Below are positions 44,900 to 57,868 of a DNA stretch of 64,000 bases, piece after piece. Origin of the DNA: Nicotiana tabacum (lineage: Eukaryota; Streptophyta; Magnoliopsida; Solanales; Solanaceae); assembly GCF_000715075.1 (NCBI RefSeq), contig NC_134095.1, forward strand, positions 9,906,722-9,970,721, written 5' to 3'. Numbering within the stretch: position 1 is the stretch's first letter; each line of letters starts with the position of its first letter. Below the pieces are notes generated by a model. The model worked only from the letters and a program-made list of their open reading frames with translations. It ran no database searches and had not been told where the DNA came from. Both the position numbers and the translations under genes were made by a program.

Positions 44900-46500
44900 A
44901 ATAAACGTTCGTCCTCGAACGGACATAGAAAAGTACCTGAACTACTGAATAAATGGGGATATCTGCTCTGCATGTCCTCCTCGAACTCCAGGTCTCCTCC
45001 TCAACTGGTTGGCCCCTCCACTGGACCCTCACCGCAGAAATCCTCTTGGACCTCAACTAGCGATCCTATATATCAATAATGGCAACTAGCTCCTCCTCGT
45101 AACCCAAACTCTCATCCAGCTAGATAGTACTGTAGTCCAACACATGGGATAGGTCGACGTGATACTTCCGAAGCATCGATACATGAAAAATTAGATGAAC
45201 TCCCGATAAGCTGAGGGGTAAAGCAAGCTCATAGGCAACCTCCCCAACTCGCCGCAACACCTTAAAGGGACCAATAAACCTTGGGCTCAACTTGCCCTTC
45301 TTCCCGAACCTCATAATGCCCTTCATTGGCGAGAATTTCAAGAGAACCTTCTCGCCAACCATAAATGATACATCACGTGCCTTCTGATCCACGTAACTCT
45401 TCTACCTGTACTGAGCTGTGTGAAGCCTCTCATGAATCAACTTTACCTTATCCAAGGCATCCTGTACCAAATCTGTACCGAGTAACTTAGCCTCACCCGG
45501 CTCAAACCACCTAATAGGAGAACGACAACGTCGACCGTATAAAGCCTCGTACGTAGCCATCTCTATGTTGGACTGATAGCTGTTGTTGTACGCAAACTCC
45601 GCTAAAGGCAAGAACTGATCCCATTGCCCCCCAAAGTCAATCACACATGCTCTAAGTATATCCTCTAAAATCTAAACCGTCCTCTCCGACTGCCCGTCGG
45701 TCTTAGGATGGAATGTTGTGCTAAGCTCTACACGGGTCCCCAAATCACTCTGAATGGCTCTCCAGAAATGGGAAGTGAACTGAGGGCCTCTGTCCTATAT
45801 GATGGAAACAGGCACACCGTTCAACTAGACTATCTCCCGAATATAAACCTGAGCATACCTCTCCGCTGTATAGGTAGTCGCAACTGGAATGAAGTGAGAC
45901 GACTTGGTCAACCTATCCACAATGACCCATACTGAATCAAACTTCCGCAAAGTCCGTGGCAACCCAACTACGAAATCCATGGTGATGCGCTCCCACTTCT
46001 ACTCCGGAATAGGCATCTACTGAAGTAGTCCACCCGGTCTCTGGTGCTCATACTTGACCTGCTGGCAATTCTAACATTTAGCCACATACTCCACTATGTC
46101 CTTCTTCATTCTCCGCCACCAAATATGTTGCCTCAAGTCACAATACATCTTTGTGACACCTAAATGAATGGAATACCACGAACTGTGGGCCTCCTCTAGA
46201 ATCCTCTCTCAAACTATCAACATTAGGAACACATAGACGACCCTGAAGCTGCAAAACACCATCCTCGCCAATAGAAACCTCCTTGGCACCTCCCTGAAGT
46301 ACCGTCTCTCTGAGAACCGCCAAATGTGGATCATCAAATTGTCGGGCCTTGATCTTCCCCAATAAAGAAAATTGAGCCACTACGCACGCAAGAACTCGGC
46401 TGGGCTCTAAAATGTCCAACCTCACAAGTCTGTTAGCCAAGGACTGAATGTCCAAAGCTAGTGGCATCTCCCCTGCTGGAATGAATGCCAAACTACCCAT
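44900..46500 (-). pseudogene. pol: Integrase-chromodomain region of chromovirus 2
   Basis: From 46500 the frame covers the RNase H-integrase spacer (SLANRLVRLDILEPSR). It is followed by the broken zinc-binding and catalytic core, then WDQFLPLAEFAYNNSYQ (45625) and the MVGEKVLLKFSPMKGIMRF segment (45360). A chromodomain remnant at 45040-44960 has VRVQWRGQPVEEETW. Stops at 45402-45404, 45672-45674, 46017-46019 and 46071-46073 (plus-strand CTA) all replace expected CAG codons. This element is less decayed than chromovirus 1 but cannot make integrase. Confidence 0.88.
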
Positions 46501-46503
46501 ACT

Positions 46504-47925
46504 CTATACCTTCCTGCTTAAGGCATCCGCAACCATATTTGCCTTGCCTGAATGATAAAGAATGGTAATGTCATAATCCTTCAGCAACTCAAGCCACCTG
46601 CGCTGCCTCAAATTAAGATCCCTCTGCTTGAACAAATGTTGCAAGCTACGATGACCGGTATAAACCTCACATGACACCCCATACAGATAATGCCTCCATA
46701 TCTTAAGGGCGTGAACAATTGTGGCCAACTCTAGATCGTGCACAGGATAATTCTTCTCATGAACCTTCAGCTAACGCGAAGCATATGCAATAACTCACCC
46801 CTCCTACATTAATACACATCCCAAGCCAATGCGTGAAGCATCGCAATATACTGTATACATCCACAAGCCGGAAAGCAATACAAAAACTGGTGCCGTAGTC
46901 AAAGCTATCTTGAGCTTCTGGAAGCTCTCCTCACAATCATCGGACCAACGGAATGGAGCACCATTCTGGGTCAATCTTGTTAAAGGTGATGCAATAGATG
47001 AAAAGCCCTGTACGAATCGCCGGTAATAACCTGCTAGCCCCAGGAAGCTCCTGATCTCGGTCACTGAAGTAGGACATGGCCAACTCTGAACTACCTCAAT
47101 ATTCTTGGGGTCCACCTTAATACCCTCTCCTGACACAACATGCCCCAAGAATGCCACTGACTCTAGCCAAAACTCACATTTGGAGAACTTAGCATACAGA
47201 TTCTGCTCTCGCAAGGTCTGAAGCACTACTCTCAAATGTTGCTCGTGCTCCCCCAGGCTACGTGAGTATATCAAGATGTCGTCAATGAAGACGATGACAA
47301 ACGAATCAATATAAGGCTTGAATACCCTGTTCATCAAATCCATAAATGTTGTTGGGGCATTAGTCAAGCCAAAGGACATCACCAGAAACTCATAATGGCC
47401 ATATCTAGTCCGGAATGCAGTCTTCGGAATATCTGAGTCCCGAATCTTCAGCTGATGATATCCTGACCTCAAGTCGATCTTAGAAAACACCCGAGCACCC
47501 TGCAACTGCTCGAACAAATCATAGATACGAGGCAACGGATACTTGTTCTTGATGGTAACTTTGTTCAACTGGCGGTAATCAATGCACATCCGCATAGTCC
47601 CATCCTTCTTCTTCACAAATAACACTGGTGCACACCAAGGTGATACACTGGGCCTAACAAACCCCTTCGCCAACAACTCCTCAAGCTTCTCCTTCAACTC
47701 CTTCAATTCTTTAGGAGCCATACAGTACAGTGGAATAGATATAGGCTGAGTGCCTGGAGCCAAATCAATACAGAAATCAATATCACGATCCGAAGGCATG
47801 CCAGGAAGATTAGAAGGAAAAACATTGGCGAACTCTTGGACTACTGGTACCGAATTAATCGTCGAAGACTCTGCAGTGGTGTTTCGAACATAAGCTAAAT
47901 AATCCAAACACCCCTTCTCGACCAT
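46504..47925 (-). pseudogene. pol: Reverse transcriptase-RNase H of chromovirus 2 (longest intact pol stretch)
   Basis: A 373-codon frame (47925-46804) is unbroken through the whole [76 protein letters not shown] with the catalytic [18 protein letters not shown] and [17 protein letters not shown]. It ends in the first RNase H motif [14 protein letters not shown]. After a stop near 46803, RNase H resumes at 46743-46504 ([40 protein letters not shown]). RT polymerises element cDNA and RNase H digests the template. The frame is the cleanest retroelement coding stretch in the window and serves as comparator for chromovirus 1. Confidence 0.93.
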
Positions 47926-47929
47926 ATGT

Positions 47930-48542
47930 CAAGCCTTCAGGAAAGAAATAACCCGACTAGGTGTATCAACTGTGGAACCCTTCTACTCCAACCTCGGCAA
48001 CCCTGGCATCACTAGTGAAACAGTCTTGGCATGGCAATCTAGGACGACGTGATATGGAGATAACTATACATGCCCAGGATGACCTCAAAATCGATCATAT
48101 CAAGCAATAGAAGATCTGCTCTAGTCTCTAAACCACAGAAGGTGACCACACAGGACCGGTAGATCCAATCCACAACCACAGAATCACCCACAGGAGTGGA
48201 CACATGAACAGGAGTGCCCAAAGGCTCAGGAGAAATAACCAAGAAATGAGCAAACAGAGACGATACATATGAATAAGTATACCCTGGATCAAATAGTACC
48301 GAAGCATCCCTACCACCGACGGAAATAATACCTGTGATAATGGTATTTGAGGCCAATGCATCTGGCCTGGCCGGAAGGGCATAGAATCTGGCTGGAACGT
48401 CGGCTGGCTGGCCTCCACTTGATTGAGCAGTAGTTGGCTGACCTCTCCCTGCCTGGCCTCCACCTCTAGGACGGCCTCTACCAGCCTGCCCTCCACCTCT
48501 AGGTGGCTGGGCAACTGGTGCTGAAATCATGGGCTGCTGACC
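47930..48542 (-). pseudogene. Protease and Gag C-terminus of chromovirus 2
   Basis: A frame from 48530 holds a Gly/Arg/Gln-rich stretch (RGGGQAGRGRPRGGG) and then a retropepsin-like domain: ASVLFDPGYTYSYVSS (active-site aspartate kept, but the usual GAT/GS context is altered to DPGYT), VVDWIYRSCVVT and MIDFEVILGM, after which the frame is lost near 48060. The change in the active-site loop suggests a dead protease. Confidence 0.78.
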
Positions 48543-49973
48543 CTACTGCATTGCCTTGCCCCGAAGTCTAGGGTAGTATCTCCTCATGTGACCAGGGTCT
48601 CCACACTCAAAACAATTATGTGGTGCGGTAACCTGCTGCCCTAATGGCTGACTCTGAAAACCTGTAGATCTACTGGAAAAGGCCTCGATAGCTGGTGGGC
48701 AGTATGAACTCTCTGGCATAGCACTCAAATAGGAACTAGAAGAATCCGGAGGACCTGAAAACCCACTGGAGGAACCCTGATTAGCTGGCGGACGATAAGA
48801 ACTCTCTGGCATGGCGCTAAAATAGCGGCGTGCTGGAGCACCCCGAGTAGGTGGTGGTGCTGAAAATGGGGGCCTACTGGGCTGATCCCTCCCAAACTGA
48901 CCTCTACCCCTAGTCGGGGCGCCTCAGAACTCTCCGTAGAATCTAGACCTCTTATCCTGCTGCATCTGCTCTCTACCCCTCAGACGATATCCCTCAATCC
49001 TGCGAGCAATCTCAACCACTAGCTGATACCCTGTACCCATCTCTACCTCTCGGGCCATACCAGATCGTATAGTTAGGTGTAACCCCGCAACAAATCTCTG
49101 CACTCTCTCTGCATATATGGGAAGTATCGTGAGTGCATGGCGAGACAACTCAGAGAACCTCACCTCATAATCAGTCACCGACATCTAGCCCTGCTCAATA
49201 TGCTCAAACTGATACCGCAACTCTTCCTTCTCAGAGGGTGGAATGTATCGATCCAGGAATAACTGTGTGAACTGACCCCAAGTGAGGGGAGGAGAACCTG
49301 CTGGCCTACCAAGAGCATAGGACTGCCACCATCTACGGGCCCTGCCCTCCAGCTGAAAAGTAGTGAAGTCAACTCCATGTGACTCCAATATCCTCATGTT
49401 ATGCATTCTGTCCCTGCACCTATCGATGAAGTCCTGGGCATCCTCATGTTGCTCACCCCCGAAGATAGAAGGGTGAAGTCTAGTCTATCTGTCCAATAAC
49501 TTTTGCGGGTCCTCGTCCGTAGCTGGTCTTGGCTAGGGCGCCACTGCGGCGACTGGCTGGGCCCCATCTGCGGGTAGTGCACTCGGAGTCTGATACACTA
49601 CAACTGCATGACCTAGAGCTTGAGCAGTAGGGGTCTGTGCTCCCCCTCCTGCATATGAGGTAGTTGGATCTGCTGGAAATAAACCAGCCTGAGTCATAAA
49701 ATCCATAAACCGTAGCATGTGGCCCCTGACCTCCTGAAATCCTGGTGTTGTCATAAAATATGCCGGGGTAAGCTCAGCTGCGGGCACCTCGCCCTGCTCC
49801 TCGATGATAGGATCTACTGCAGGATCTGCTGGTGGTGCTACTGGAATAGCTCTGAGATGCCCTCGTCCCCTGCCACGGGCCGGTGCCCTTCCCTGGCCTC
49901 TGCCTCAGCCTCTAGCAACGAGGGGAGCAGCTCCTCCCAGGTCCGGAACGTCAGTCGTGCGTGTCCTCACCAT
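48543..49973 (-). pseudogene. gag: Broken gag of chromovirus 2
   Basis: ATG at 49973 starts MVRTRTTDVPD. In order: a proline/alanine-rich linker, ILESHGVDFTTFQLEGRARR (49400), WGQFTQLFLDRYIP, SVTDYEVRFSELSRHA (49180), FVAGLHLTIRSGMAREVE, and a zinc knuckle CFECGDPGHMRRYYPRL near 48605 whose last cysteine has become tyrosine. TAG at 49185-49187 and 48543-48545 (plus-strand CTA) replace expected CAG. Gag would package element RNA. Confidence 0.87.
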
Positions 49974-50151
49974 CTGTGAGTGAATAGAAGAGGGAAATTT
50001 AGTACACCAACCATTGCACGATAGAAATGAATAAAGAGTAGTCTTTCCTAATACCCTATAGCCTCTCGAAGATAAATACAGATATCTCTGTACCGATCTA
50101 CAAGACTCTATTAGGTTTGCCCATGACTTGTGAGACATACGTGAACATAGT

Positions 50152-50163
50152 GCTTTGATACCA
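50152..50163 (-). other. Primer-binding site of chromovirus 2
   Basis: Minus strand TGGTATCAAAGC, 3 nt from the LTR; one change from the initiator tRNA-Met complement. Confidence 0.85.
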
Positions 50164-50166
50164 TGT

Positions 50167-52734
50167 TGTCACGACCCATTTCCGTAATAGGTCATGAAGG
50201 CGCCCGACACCATTGTCAGGCAAGCCAACGCGGAAACATAATTAAATTCTTATATTGCTTTTATCAAAAACTAGTAAAGCGGATGCTCCAATTTAGATTT
50301 AAAACTAGGAGTGATCAATAATATATATAACCCGATTATACAACCCAGAATAAATGTCTACTAATGTGTATCACAAGACCTGGTGTCACAAGTATAGGCA
50401 TCTAGTAGAATATACAAAAGAATGTCTCTATCCTACTGTCTGAGATAGAAAAGACAGCAAAAGTAAGAAAAGACTCCATCCGGTTGCTGAACAGCATAGG
50501 AAGGAAACAGCTCACCATGGAAGTCCCGGTCACTAAATCAGGGGCGCGCACCAGACTGGTAACCAGATATACCTGCCTCAGATCTTGTACAATTAAGTAC
50601 AGAAGTGTAGTATGAGTACATAAATAATATGTACCCCGTAAGTATCCGGTCTAATCTCGAATAAGTAGAGACGAGAGGTCGACTTAATACTTACTAGGGT
50701 CAAAATAATATGATAAAGTGTTACGCTAAGCATGGGGATCACCAGTAATCAACAGTTTATAACGAAAAGCAATAATCATGTTCTTGACCATATTTCAGTT
50801 AGTCATTTACATTTCAAAATACTTAACAAAACAAGTCATGTATAAGATTTCGCATAAATATCATGCGCACATTATGCCGAGGTCGACGGCCTGCTCCAAC
50901 AAAAAATAAACTGTGCACTGCCGAGGGTCGAACGGCGCGAACCATAGATGCATCTATTTACACCGAGGCGATCGACCCGATCCATAAATATCAAGAAACA
51001 TCAAGAATACACACAAAGGCATATTTATATACAAATAGATTCTTACAAGAGTTCAACACGTTCACATGTTCACCTTTATTTCTTTCCAAGTCTCTAACAT
51101 ATCATAAATGATAACATTAGCAAGTTGATATGGAGATATTCACAATTTAGGCATGATGTGGGTCCTAATCTACCCAAGCAGTTAACGTCATAGTAGCTAC
51201 GCATGGACTCTCGTCACCTAGTGCGTACTTAGCCCCCGCATTTAGTAGCAATTTTCTCAATTATTATACCTATGGGGACAATTCCCTCTTACAAGATTAG
51301 AAAGGAGACTCACCTCGCTCCAAGCGCACTTCCAAATATCAAGAACAAGTCCAAGCCCTCAATTCGGAGCCGAACAATCCCAAACTAGTTAAATGAAGTA
51401 AGAACTAGTCAATATAGACTCACAAGATCGAATTCTAACTATTTAAACAATTTCCCAACCTTTTACACAGGTTTCCTAAATTCCGACCTCGGGCCCACAT
51501 GCTCGGATTCCGAGATTTTTCGAAGGAAGTTGTTCTCTACAACCTAAGGATCAATAATATATGATTCATAATTCATTTCATCACAAATTTCGTGGTTAAA
51601 TCTAAGTTTTATTAAAACCCTAGGTCTTGCTCTAACCCCTTGATTTTACCTAATTTCTAGTGTTTAATCTATATAATATGCAAGTATTAAACTAAAGATG
51701 GATGACATAAACTTACCTCACAATGCTAAGTGGAAGTCTCCTCTCCAAATCTTCCAAAATCGCCAATGGAAGAGTGTATAAGTGATAAAAATGGTATTGA
51801 ACTCGTATTAAATGAACCTCACTGCCCAGCGATTTCCGCATATGCGGTCAGGGGACCGCATCTGCGAGAATTAGACCGCATCTGCGAAAAGGAGAGGGAA
51901 AGCTGGGACCGGATCTGCGGCTTGGGAGCCGCATCTGCGGTTTCCTGGCCTGGCCACCTAGGCCGCTTCTACGATAGAAGAACCGCACCTGCAGTCCAAG
52001 AACCGTAGATGCGGTTATGACAGAAGCAGCAATCCTTCAGCCCTTTTCCAAATTTCCACTTCACTCGGGCCTCGTCCGTTTGACGCTCGGGGCTCTTGGG
52101 CCCCGCCCGAACATACCGACAAGTCTGAAATCACAAGGCGGACATACTCGAACCTTCGGAACACTCGAAACAACGCCAAATCTAGAAATCATCCCCTAAA
52201 ACCAAATGAATCAAACTTATGGACTTCATGTTCTTAATTTCACTCTAACGGGCCAAAACGCCCTTAAACTACTCGGATTGACACCATATTTTATAGGCAA
52301 GTCATAAATGATAATTCGGACCTATACCAGGTTTCAAAACCAAAATATGACCCTGATACCTAGGAAATCAATGATTACTTAGTTTCTTTAAATCCTTAAA
52401 ACTTCAAATGAACAATTTCTAATAAAAATTCATTACTCGGGCTAGAGACCTCGGAATTCGATCCCGGGCATACGCCCAGGTCCCATATTTTTTCACGGAC
52501 CATCCGGGACCGTCAAATTATGGATCTGGGTTCGTTTGCTCAAAATGTTGACCAAAGTCAAACTTAGTCTTTTAAGAAAATCTTAAAGAATCAAATGGAC
52601 ATATTTCACTCAAAACTCTTCCAATTCTCGAACCGACCGTCCCCCCAAGTCGTAAATTAGCTAATGCAAGCACGAGAAGTTTTATTTAAGGGAACGGGGT
52701 CCTAGAAGGCAAAACGACCAGTCGGGTCGTTACA
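50167..52734 (-). mobile_element. 5' LTR of chromovirus 2
   Basis: 2568-bp partner of 42333-44885, with the same ends and CpG-rich cluster (51830-52020). Differences from the 3' LTR are scattered single-base changes and a few short indels. The sequence just outside it is unexpectedly element-internal (see 52735-52761). Confidence 0.92.
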
Positions 52735-52761
52735 TTCTCCACCTCTTAAACAAACGTTCGT
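52735..52761 (-). mobile_element. Element-internal sequence outside the 5' LTR
   Basis: 27 bp identical, except for one T/C change, to 44886-44912: the polypurine tract and the adjoining end of the internal region. Such sequence belongs inside an element, before a 3' LTR. Its presence outside the 5' LTR implies that another element copy once continued here. Confidence 0.85.
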
Positions 52762-53500
52762 AATGGTATTGGCTCTTACCAACGTTTTTCTTTCTTTTAT
52801 CACACATTTATATTCTTAAAAAAAATTAGTTGTTCTTTAATAATTGAGTATATTTTTCTATATTAAACAAAAAATTAATAATAAAAAAATATTATTTGAT
52901 TAGGAAAGAAGTTCAAATATAATATAATAATATATTATCGTGGGAATGCTTTCTCAATTTCAATACTTTATGCAGTCCGTTTAGCATTAATTTTTTTTTG
53001 GTATTGAATATTATAGAGTGGTAATGTATTACCAATATGGAGGATTCTTATGAAATTGATTTTATTAAATGTTTCTACATATTTTTAATAAGAGTTCAAT
53101 AGACAAGATTTGATTAATGTTAAAATTTTATATATTAAAAAAATTAACAGAGAAGTTATTGTAGTCCAAAAAATAAGTTATTACAGCTATGTCATTTCCT
53201 TATGAGTTCTCTGTTTAATATTTTAGATATTTTGATTTATCAATATTATATTCGTGCTTTTATAATCATATATGAACTCTCCTGTTTTTAAATAGATTTG
53301 GACAATATAATATATTTTTTTAAAATTAAATTAGTAATAGGAATTTTTTAAGAAGTATATCCTAAAAGTAATAGGATTACAAGGCTAATGTCTATAATTC
53401 CGATTATATCCTTTTATTATGAGTTATTATGCTTAATATTAAAATATTATTTTTGTAATCCAACATTTTATTCATGCTTTTATAATAATATAGATATAGA
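52762..53500 (-). mobile_element. Probable Helitron 5' portion
   Basis: On the minus strand the proposed 5' end at 53500 reads TCTATATCTATATTATTATA preceded by A. This is a Helitron-like TC start inside an A-T target and is a common plant Helitron opening. Non-coding, AT-rich, with a related TTCGTGCTTTTATAAT segment repeated near 53250. Pairing with the 3' portion at 40172 rests on shared strand, order and the chromovirus lying between them. Confidence 0.5.
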
Positions 53501-55281
53501 TAGGTGTCCATCATCCATATTCTTATAAATTTTAAATTTTGCTTCAAGTTAACGGATACACGAAATATTGCACTATCAAAGAAGGAAAATCATGAAGTAG
53601 TCACTTAATTAATTATCTAAATTTCGAAAACTCTAGATTCTTGACCCACGATTTTTCGTTCGACAAGAAAACATTCGCCTTTCTCTTCTTTGCTATAACT
53701 ACCATTAAAATAATCACTTCAAATAGCTCTATGGATAAACTTTATTGACATTTTTTAAAGTAAAAAAAGCCTCCAAGCGTGCAATTTTGCATCTGCATCA
53801 TCTTCTAATAAACAATAAGTGGTATTAATAATATTTTAAAACATTCTTTGCTTGTTTTGACTATTAGTATCTTTCTATACAAATAATCACGGCACTACTT
53901 TTTGATTTCTCTTTATTTACACTCAACTTTTCTTGGTCATCCTACTGAATTATAAAATTAAGATAAAACAAGTGATCTAGGTTGATTACCTTTGAAATAC
54001 TTCAGATCCATCGTCTCTTTCTTTTCCCCCTTTTTCAAAGTTTGAGCCATATTATATAGGCGTGTCAATATTTTTCTTTCTGCACAAATATTAAAATAAA
54101 TAAATAAAAAATTAACCTAAAATGCCATTCATCCAATCGCTTAAACTAAAAGTAACTACCGAATATATGATATATGTATAATTTATGTATAATATATGTA
54201 TAAACCGTGTATAGTTAGTATATAATCTATATATACCGGTTAGGAAAAGTAATAATAAACTTATATGTGTTTTTTTTTTTTCAAAATTAGTTGTGGACTA
54301 TGTCGCGCGCTATGGAGAGAGTTCTATCTCAGTTATCTTACAAACCAAAAATGAGAATAGACATTTGTTTTAGTTTTAGTTATGGAGCTTTTAATTTTTG
54401 ATAAGAGGATACATATAATTCATATCTACTACTGCTAGGAATATGAAAGCTACATCTGTTGAAACATCTTAAACGCGTACTAGACGAATTACATGGATTA
54501 CTTTTCTTCCTTTAAAACTGAAGCCAAAGTGCCCATCATTATTAGTATACTAATTCAAACTCAAATAGATTAATTAAGCGAAGTTCCTCTTCAACTCAAA
54601 GATTTTTGAAAATTAAAATGACATAATTGGGCAGCACATTACCATCTGTTTCCAAATTCCAATATCTATGGCATTTGCTTGTCCAATATGGAGAGATAAC
54701 GAACAAAATTAGAATGTACTTATTTTTTCAAGGTGAATATAAATTATATATACACCAACGATGTAAAGAACTTTAATTTATATTAACAATGTAATTTAAC
54801 TTGACATTGTAACAATTCAGTTATTTTATTCTTCGTTACTAGTTACTACTTACACTAATTATAGGCAATTATTTAGAGTTACCTGTCACACGACATGATA
54901 ATGCGAAAAACAATTGTACTTAATTATAGAAGTTCAAATCTTGCATGATTTACATCATAAATTTATATTAGTGTTGGTGATTATACCCCATTGGCTGTTC
55001 AAGTTCAAGTATTCATTGCCCTTTTGACTTATCCTCGGCTGCCCAAATAGTTATAGGTGTAGACCTATGTGTTACAGTGAGGGTTTATGGACCTATAAGC
55101 TTCGGTAGAAATTTTTTATATGTATATGTATATACCTTAAAAATGGTTAATTTAAAGCACTTGACACCCCTAAGCACTAAAAGCCTTTAGAAGACATTGA
55201 TTGAGCAGAATACTATGCCCCCATCGCGAAAATATTCTAGGCCCGCCTCTGGGTATAACCAAGCCTCTCGGTACAACCAAG
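53501..55281. other. Unassigned AT-rich intergenic DNA
   Basis: No credible ORF. A run of ATATATGTATAATTTATGTA-type units at 54160-54240 and a low-confidence repeat end near 55160-55255 (CTAGGCCCGCCTCTG, similar in reverse to 60675-60690 in the patatin gene's intron 5) are the only structures noticed. Confidence 0.5.
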
Positions 55282-55416
55282 CCTCTCTATAACAGTCTCA
55301 TTTATCTCGATACTTTTTGGCTGCTATAGTAAATGTTGTTATAGAGAATATATTATAACATAATATGAAGAATAGTACGTTCCAAAGAAAACTTGACTAC
55401 TATAGTGAAATATTAT
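55282..55416. mobile_element. MITE-like element, copy 2, left part
   Basis: Starts CCTCTCTATAACAGTC and ends at the ATTAT target site of a solo LTR. The right part is 57838-57868, ending GGTTGTTATAGAGAGACC, an inverted match to the start. Interior matches copy 1 at 32772-32928. Confidence 0.72.
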
Positions 55417-57832
55417 TGTCATGTCCCAAACTACCTCCTAGACGTGACTGCACCCAACTAACACCACCAGCCAGGCGAACCATACTTTCATGCCTTAACC
55501 ATTAATTTGCAGCATTTAATTAATTAAATAAGTATCTAAATAGTCTAATAATTAATTACGAACAATTAATATCTCAAAATACTAGATTAAAACTCTAGCC
55601 CAAATCCCACACTAGATCATGGAGCATCTTACAAAAGACCTTATATGAATAAATGATAAAGACTCTTTAGGTAGCCTCCACGAACAATGTGACGGCTCAC
55701 CTCAATAACTGAATCAACTCTAGCGAACTCGTGGCTGCTAGCTGCGCTTTCACCAATAGTATCTGCATAGACATCTAGGTAAGGAGTGAGTTATACGTTA
55801 ATATGACACAGTAAGATTCTCGACAGTCGACTCTCCACTCTGAATACCTCTGAAACAAGTGTTAGAAAATACAAACAAACAACGAGCACACAAATAATAT
55901 GCACAGAAATTCTTTTATCATATAATTACTCTATAAGGTCCAAACAATCATCAACAACAACATTATATATCTCATCACAGTTACACTAAGGACTTGTCAT
56001 AAATGGCAGCGCAGAAAATTAACCAAACACCTCGACGAGTCCACGACAGCATACACAATGCTCCAGATCTATCACGATGGCATACACAATGCCCAAATGT
56101 ATAGCGGTGGCATATACAATGCTCCAAATCTATCACGACGGCATACACAATACTCCAAATATATTACGACAACGAAGAAATAATTTCTAACGCCCCAACG
56201 CCATAGCACGAGGCTACGCCACATCACACTACATCACAAATCACTTATTAAATAATTTCAGCTTTTAACAAAATAATATATATTTGCGGCGGCCGCCAAA
56301 GACCACCGATTCTGCCAAGCGCACGCTCGTCCCAACACATGGACTAGACATAAATAAACATACTTTCAAATGGGTTTTGGAAAAGCAAGCATCAAAGCTT
56401 AAAGTCTCACTTACCTCGCAAACGACAAGTTTTTCAACCTTGCGATGTTCCAAATACTAACCAAACAGCCTCCAATGTCTCCAACTTCGAAGAAAATATA
56501 ACGATGAGTTGCGATTTTTTTGTGTATGTCGGACTCGAACTATTGACTTACTTGTTGATTTGTGAACAGAGACTTGCTAGTGTAAGTTACCATTCCCAAA
56601 TCTTTCTACGTTGCTCAAAATTCATCCTAACTGTTACGTGGCGCCTTCCTGAGATTCCTTGTAAGGGCGACGTAAGGCTAAGCAGCTGATGTCAGTGCAG
56701 TTGTCGTCCGCCAACTGAGGTCCCCTCCGTACGCTAGACTAGATTGTCAGTGTCGTACGGGAAAACCAATGTCAAGAACAATTGAGAGAACATGAATGAG
56801 AATTGAGAATGAAAGAAAGCTTGATTACATTAATGAAAGCTATTACAGAAAGGCAACGCGGTCTCGAGGGGGAGAGACACCAGTACAGAGAATTGTTTGC
56901 TTGCTAGAAAGTTTCATTGCTTGATCCCCCCTATTATACTTAAAAAAAAATAAACCAAAGCTACAAGACTAGACTTGATTAAGCTAGAGAAACATAATGG
57001 AAGTACATGGAATAAAACTACTCTATATTTACAATGAAAAAGACTTAGTTTTATATAAGGCAGCAACATGTCCGTTGTCAGCAGAATAGTCTTTGGCATC
57101 AGGGTCTGCGCGCGCGGCGCTGTTGGCATCCGCCTGCGGTTGGATGCTGGCGAGGGATATTAGTGAGGCGACAGAGGCACATGCGCGCTTGTCACTTGAC
57201 CGACCAAGACCACGGGGCCATCCGTGGCGCTAGGCATTGTGAGGCTTGCTAGGACGCCACGGGGCGTGCCCAAGGGGTCATGGGGCACGGCTGGAAAGCC
57301 GCCCATGACATAACGTATGATTTCCACGGAGCCAATTCAAATGACACATACTGTCCTCCCGTTGCATTGCGCCGTTCTTTCGGAACCAAAGCTAAGAATT
57401 TTCAATTCCTTAGTCTTTATAACTATCCTAGGTCAATAGCAATGTGACATGTGGGACTGACCCATTCTTTTCACCCTTCATTTACTAGCCCTAACGTCAT
57501 CAACTCCCAACATTAAGTGTAAAGTGAGTTTGGCCCATTAACAAGCTTATTTATTTTAATTTCATCGTTAATACCCTCGAGTACATAATATCATCTCCAA
57601 GTATAAATGTACATATATCTATGCATCCACATGTGAATAAATAATTATTATAATCTATGAGAAAATATGAAATTGTAATTAAGATAATAACTCATGGGTC
57701 CTTTCTAACAACTCAAACTCACTTAGGAATATGCTTAATATTATTCGCATAAATTTTACCATCTCCAATAACCACGGGTGATTAAATCCAGTGACAAGTA
57801 TATATAGTTTGAAAAAATTATGGGGTGTCACA
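55417..57832 (-). mobile_element. Solo LTR A within the MITE
   Basis: Flanked by perfect ATTAT repeats (55412-55416, 57833-57837), with TG/CA ends: the minus strand starts TGTGACACCCC and ends GGGACATGACA. Total 2416 bp, of which about 806 bp is a second inserted LTR. Tandem CGGCATACACAATGCTCCA-like units occur at about 56045-56155. No primer-binding site or coding region. Confidence 0.85.
56505..57310 (-). mobile_element. Probable solo LTR B nested in solo LTR A
   Basis: Direct repeats TAACG at 56499-56503 and 57311-57315 bracket an 807-bp segment. On the minus strand it starts TGTCATGGGCGGC and ends CAACTCA, with one extra base next to the right end. Its GC-rich start (57110-57310) contrasts sharply with the surrounding AT-rich DNA. 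A TATAATAGG-like box lies near 56940 on the minus strand. Confidence 0.65.
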
Positions 57833-57837
57833 ATTAT

Positions 57838-57868
57838 TATAGATGATGGTTGTTATAGAGAGACCGTA
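57838..57868. mobile_element. MITE-like element, copy 2, right part
   Basis: Right end of the MITE interrupted by solo LTR A. GTTGTTATAGAGAGACC is the inverted partner of the left end. Confidence 0.7.
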
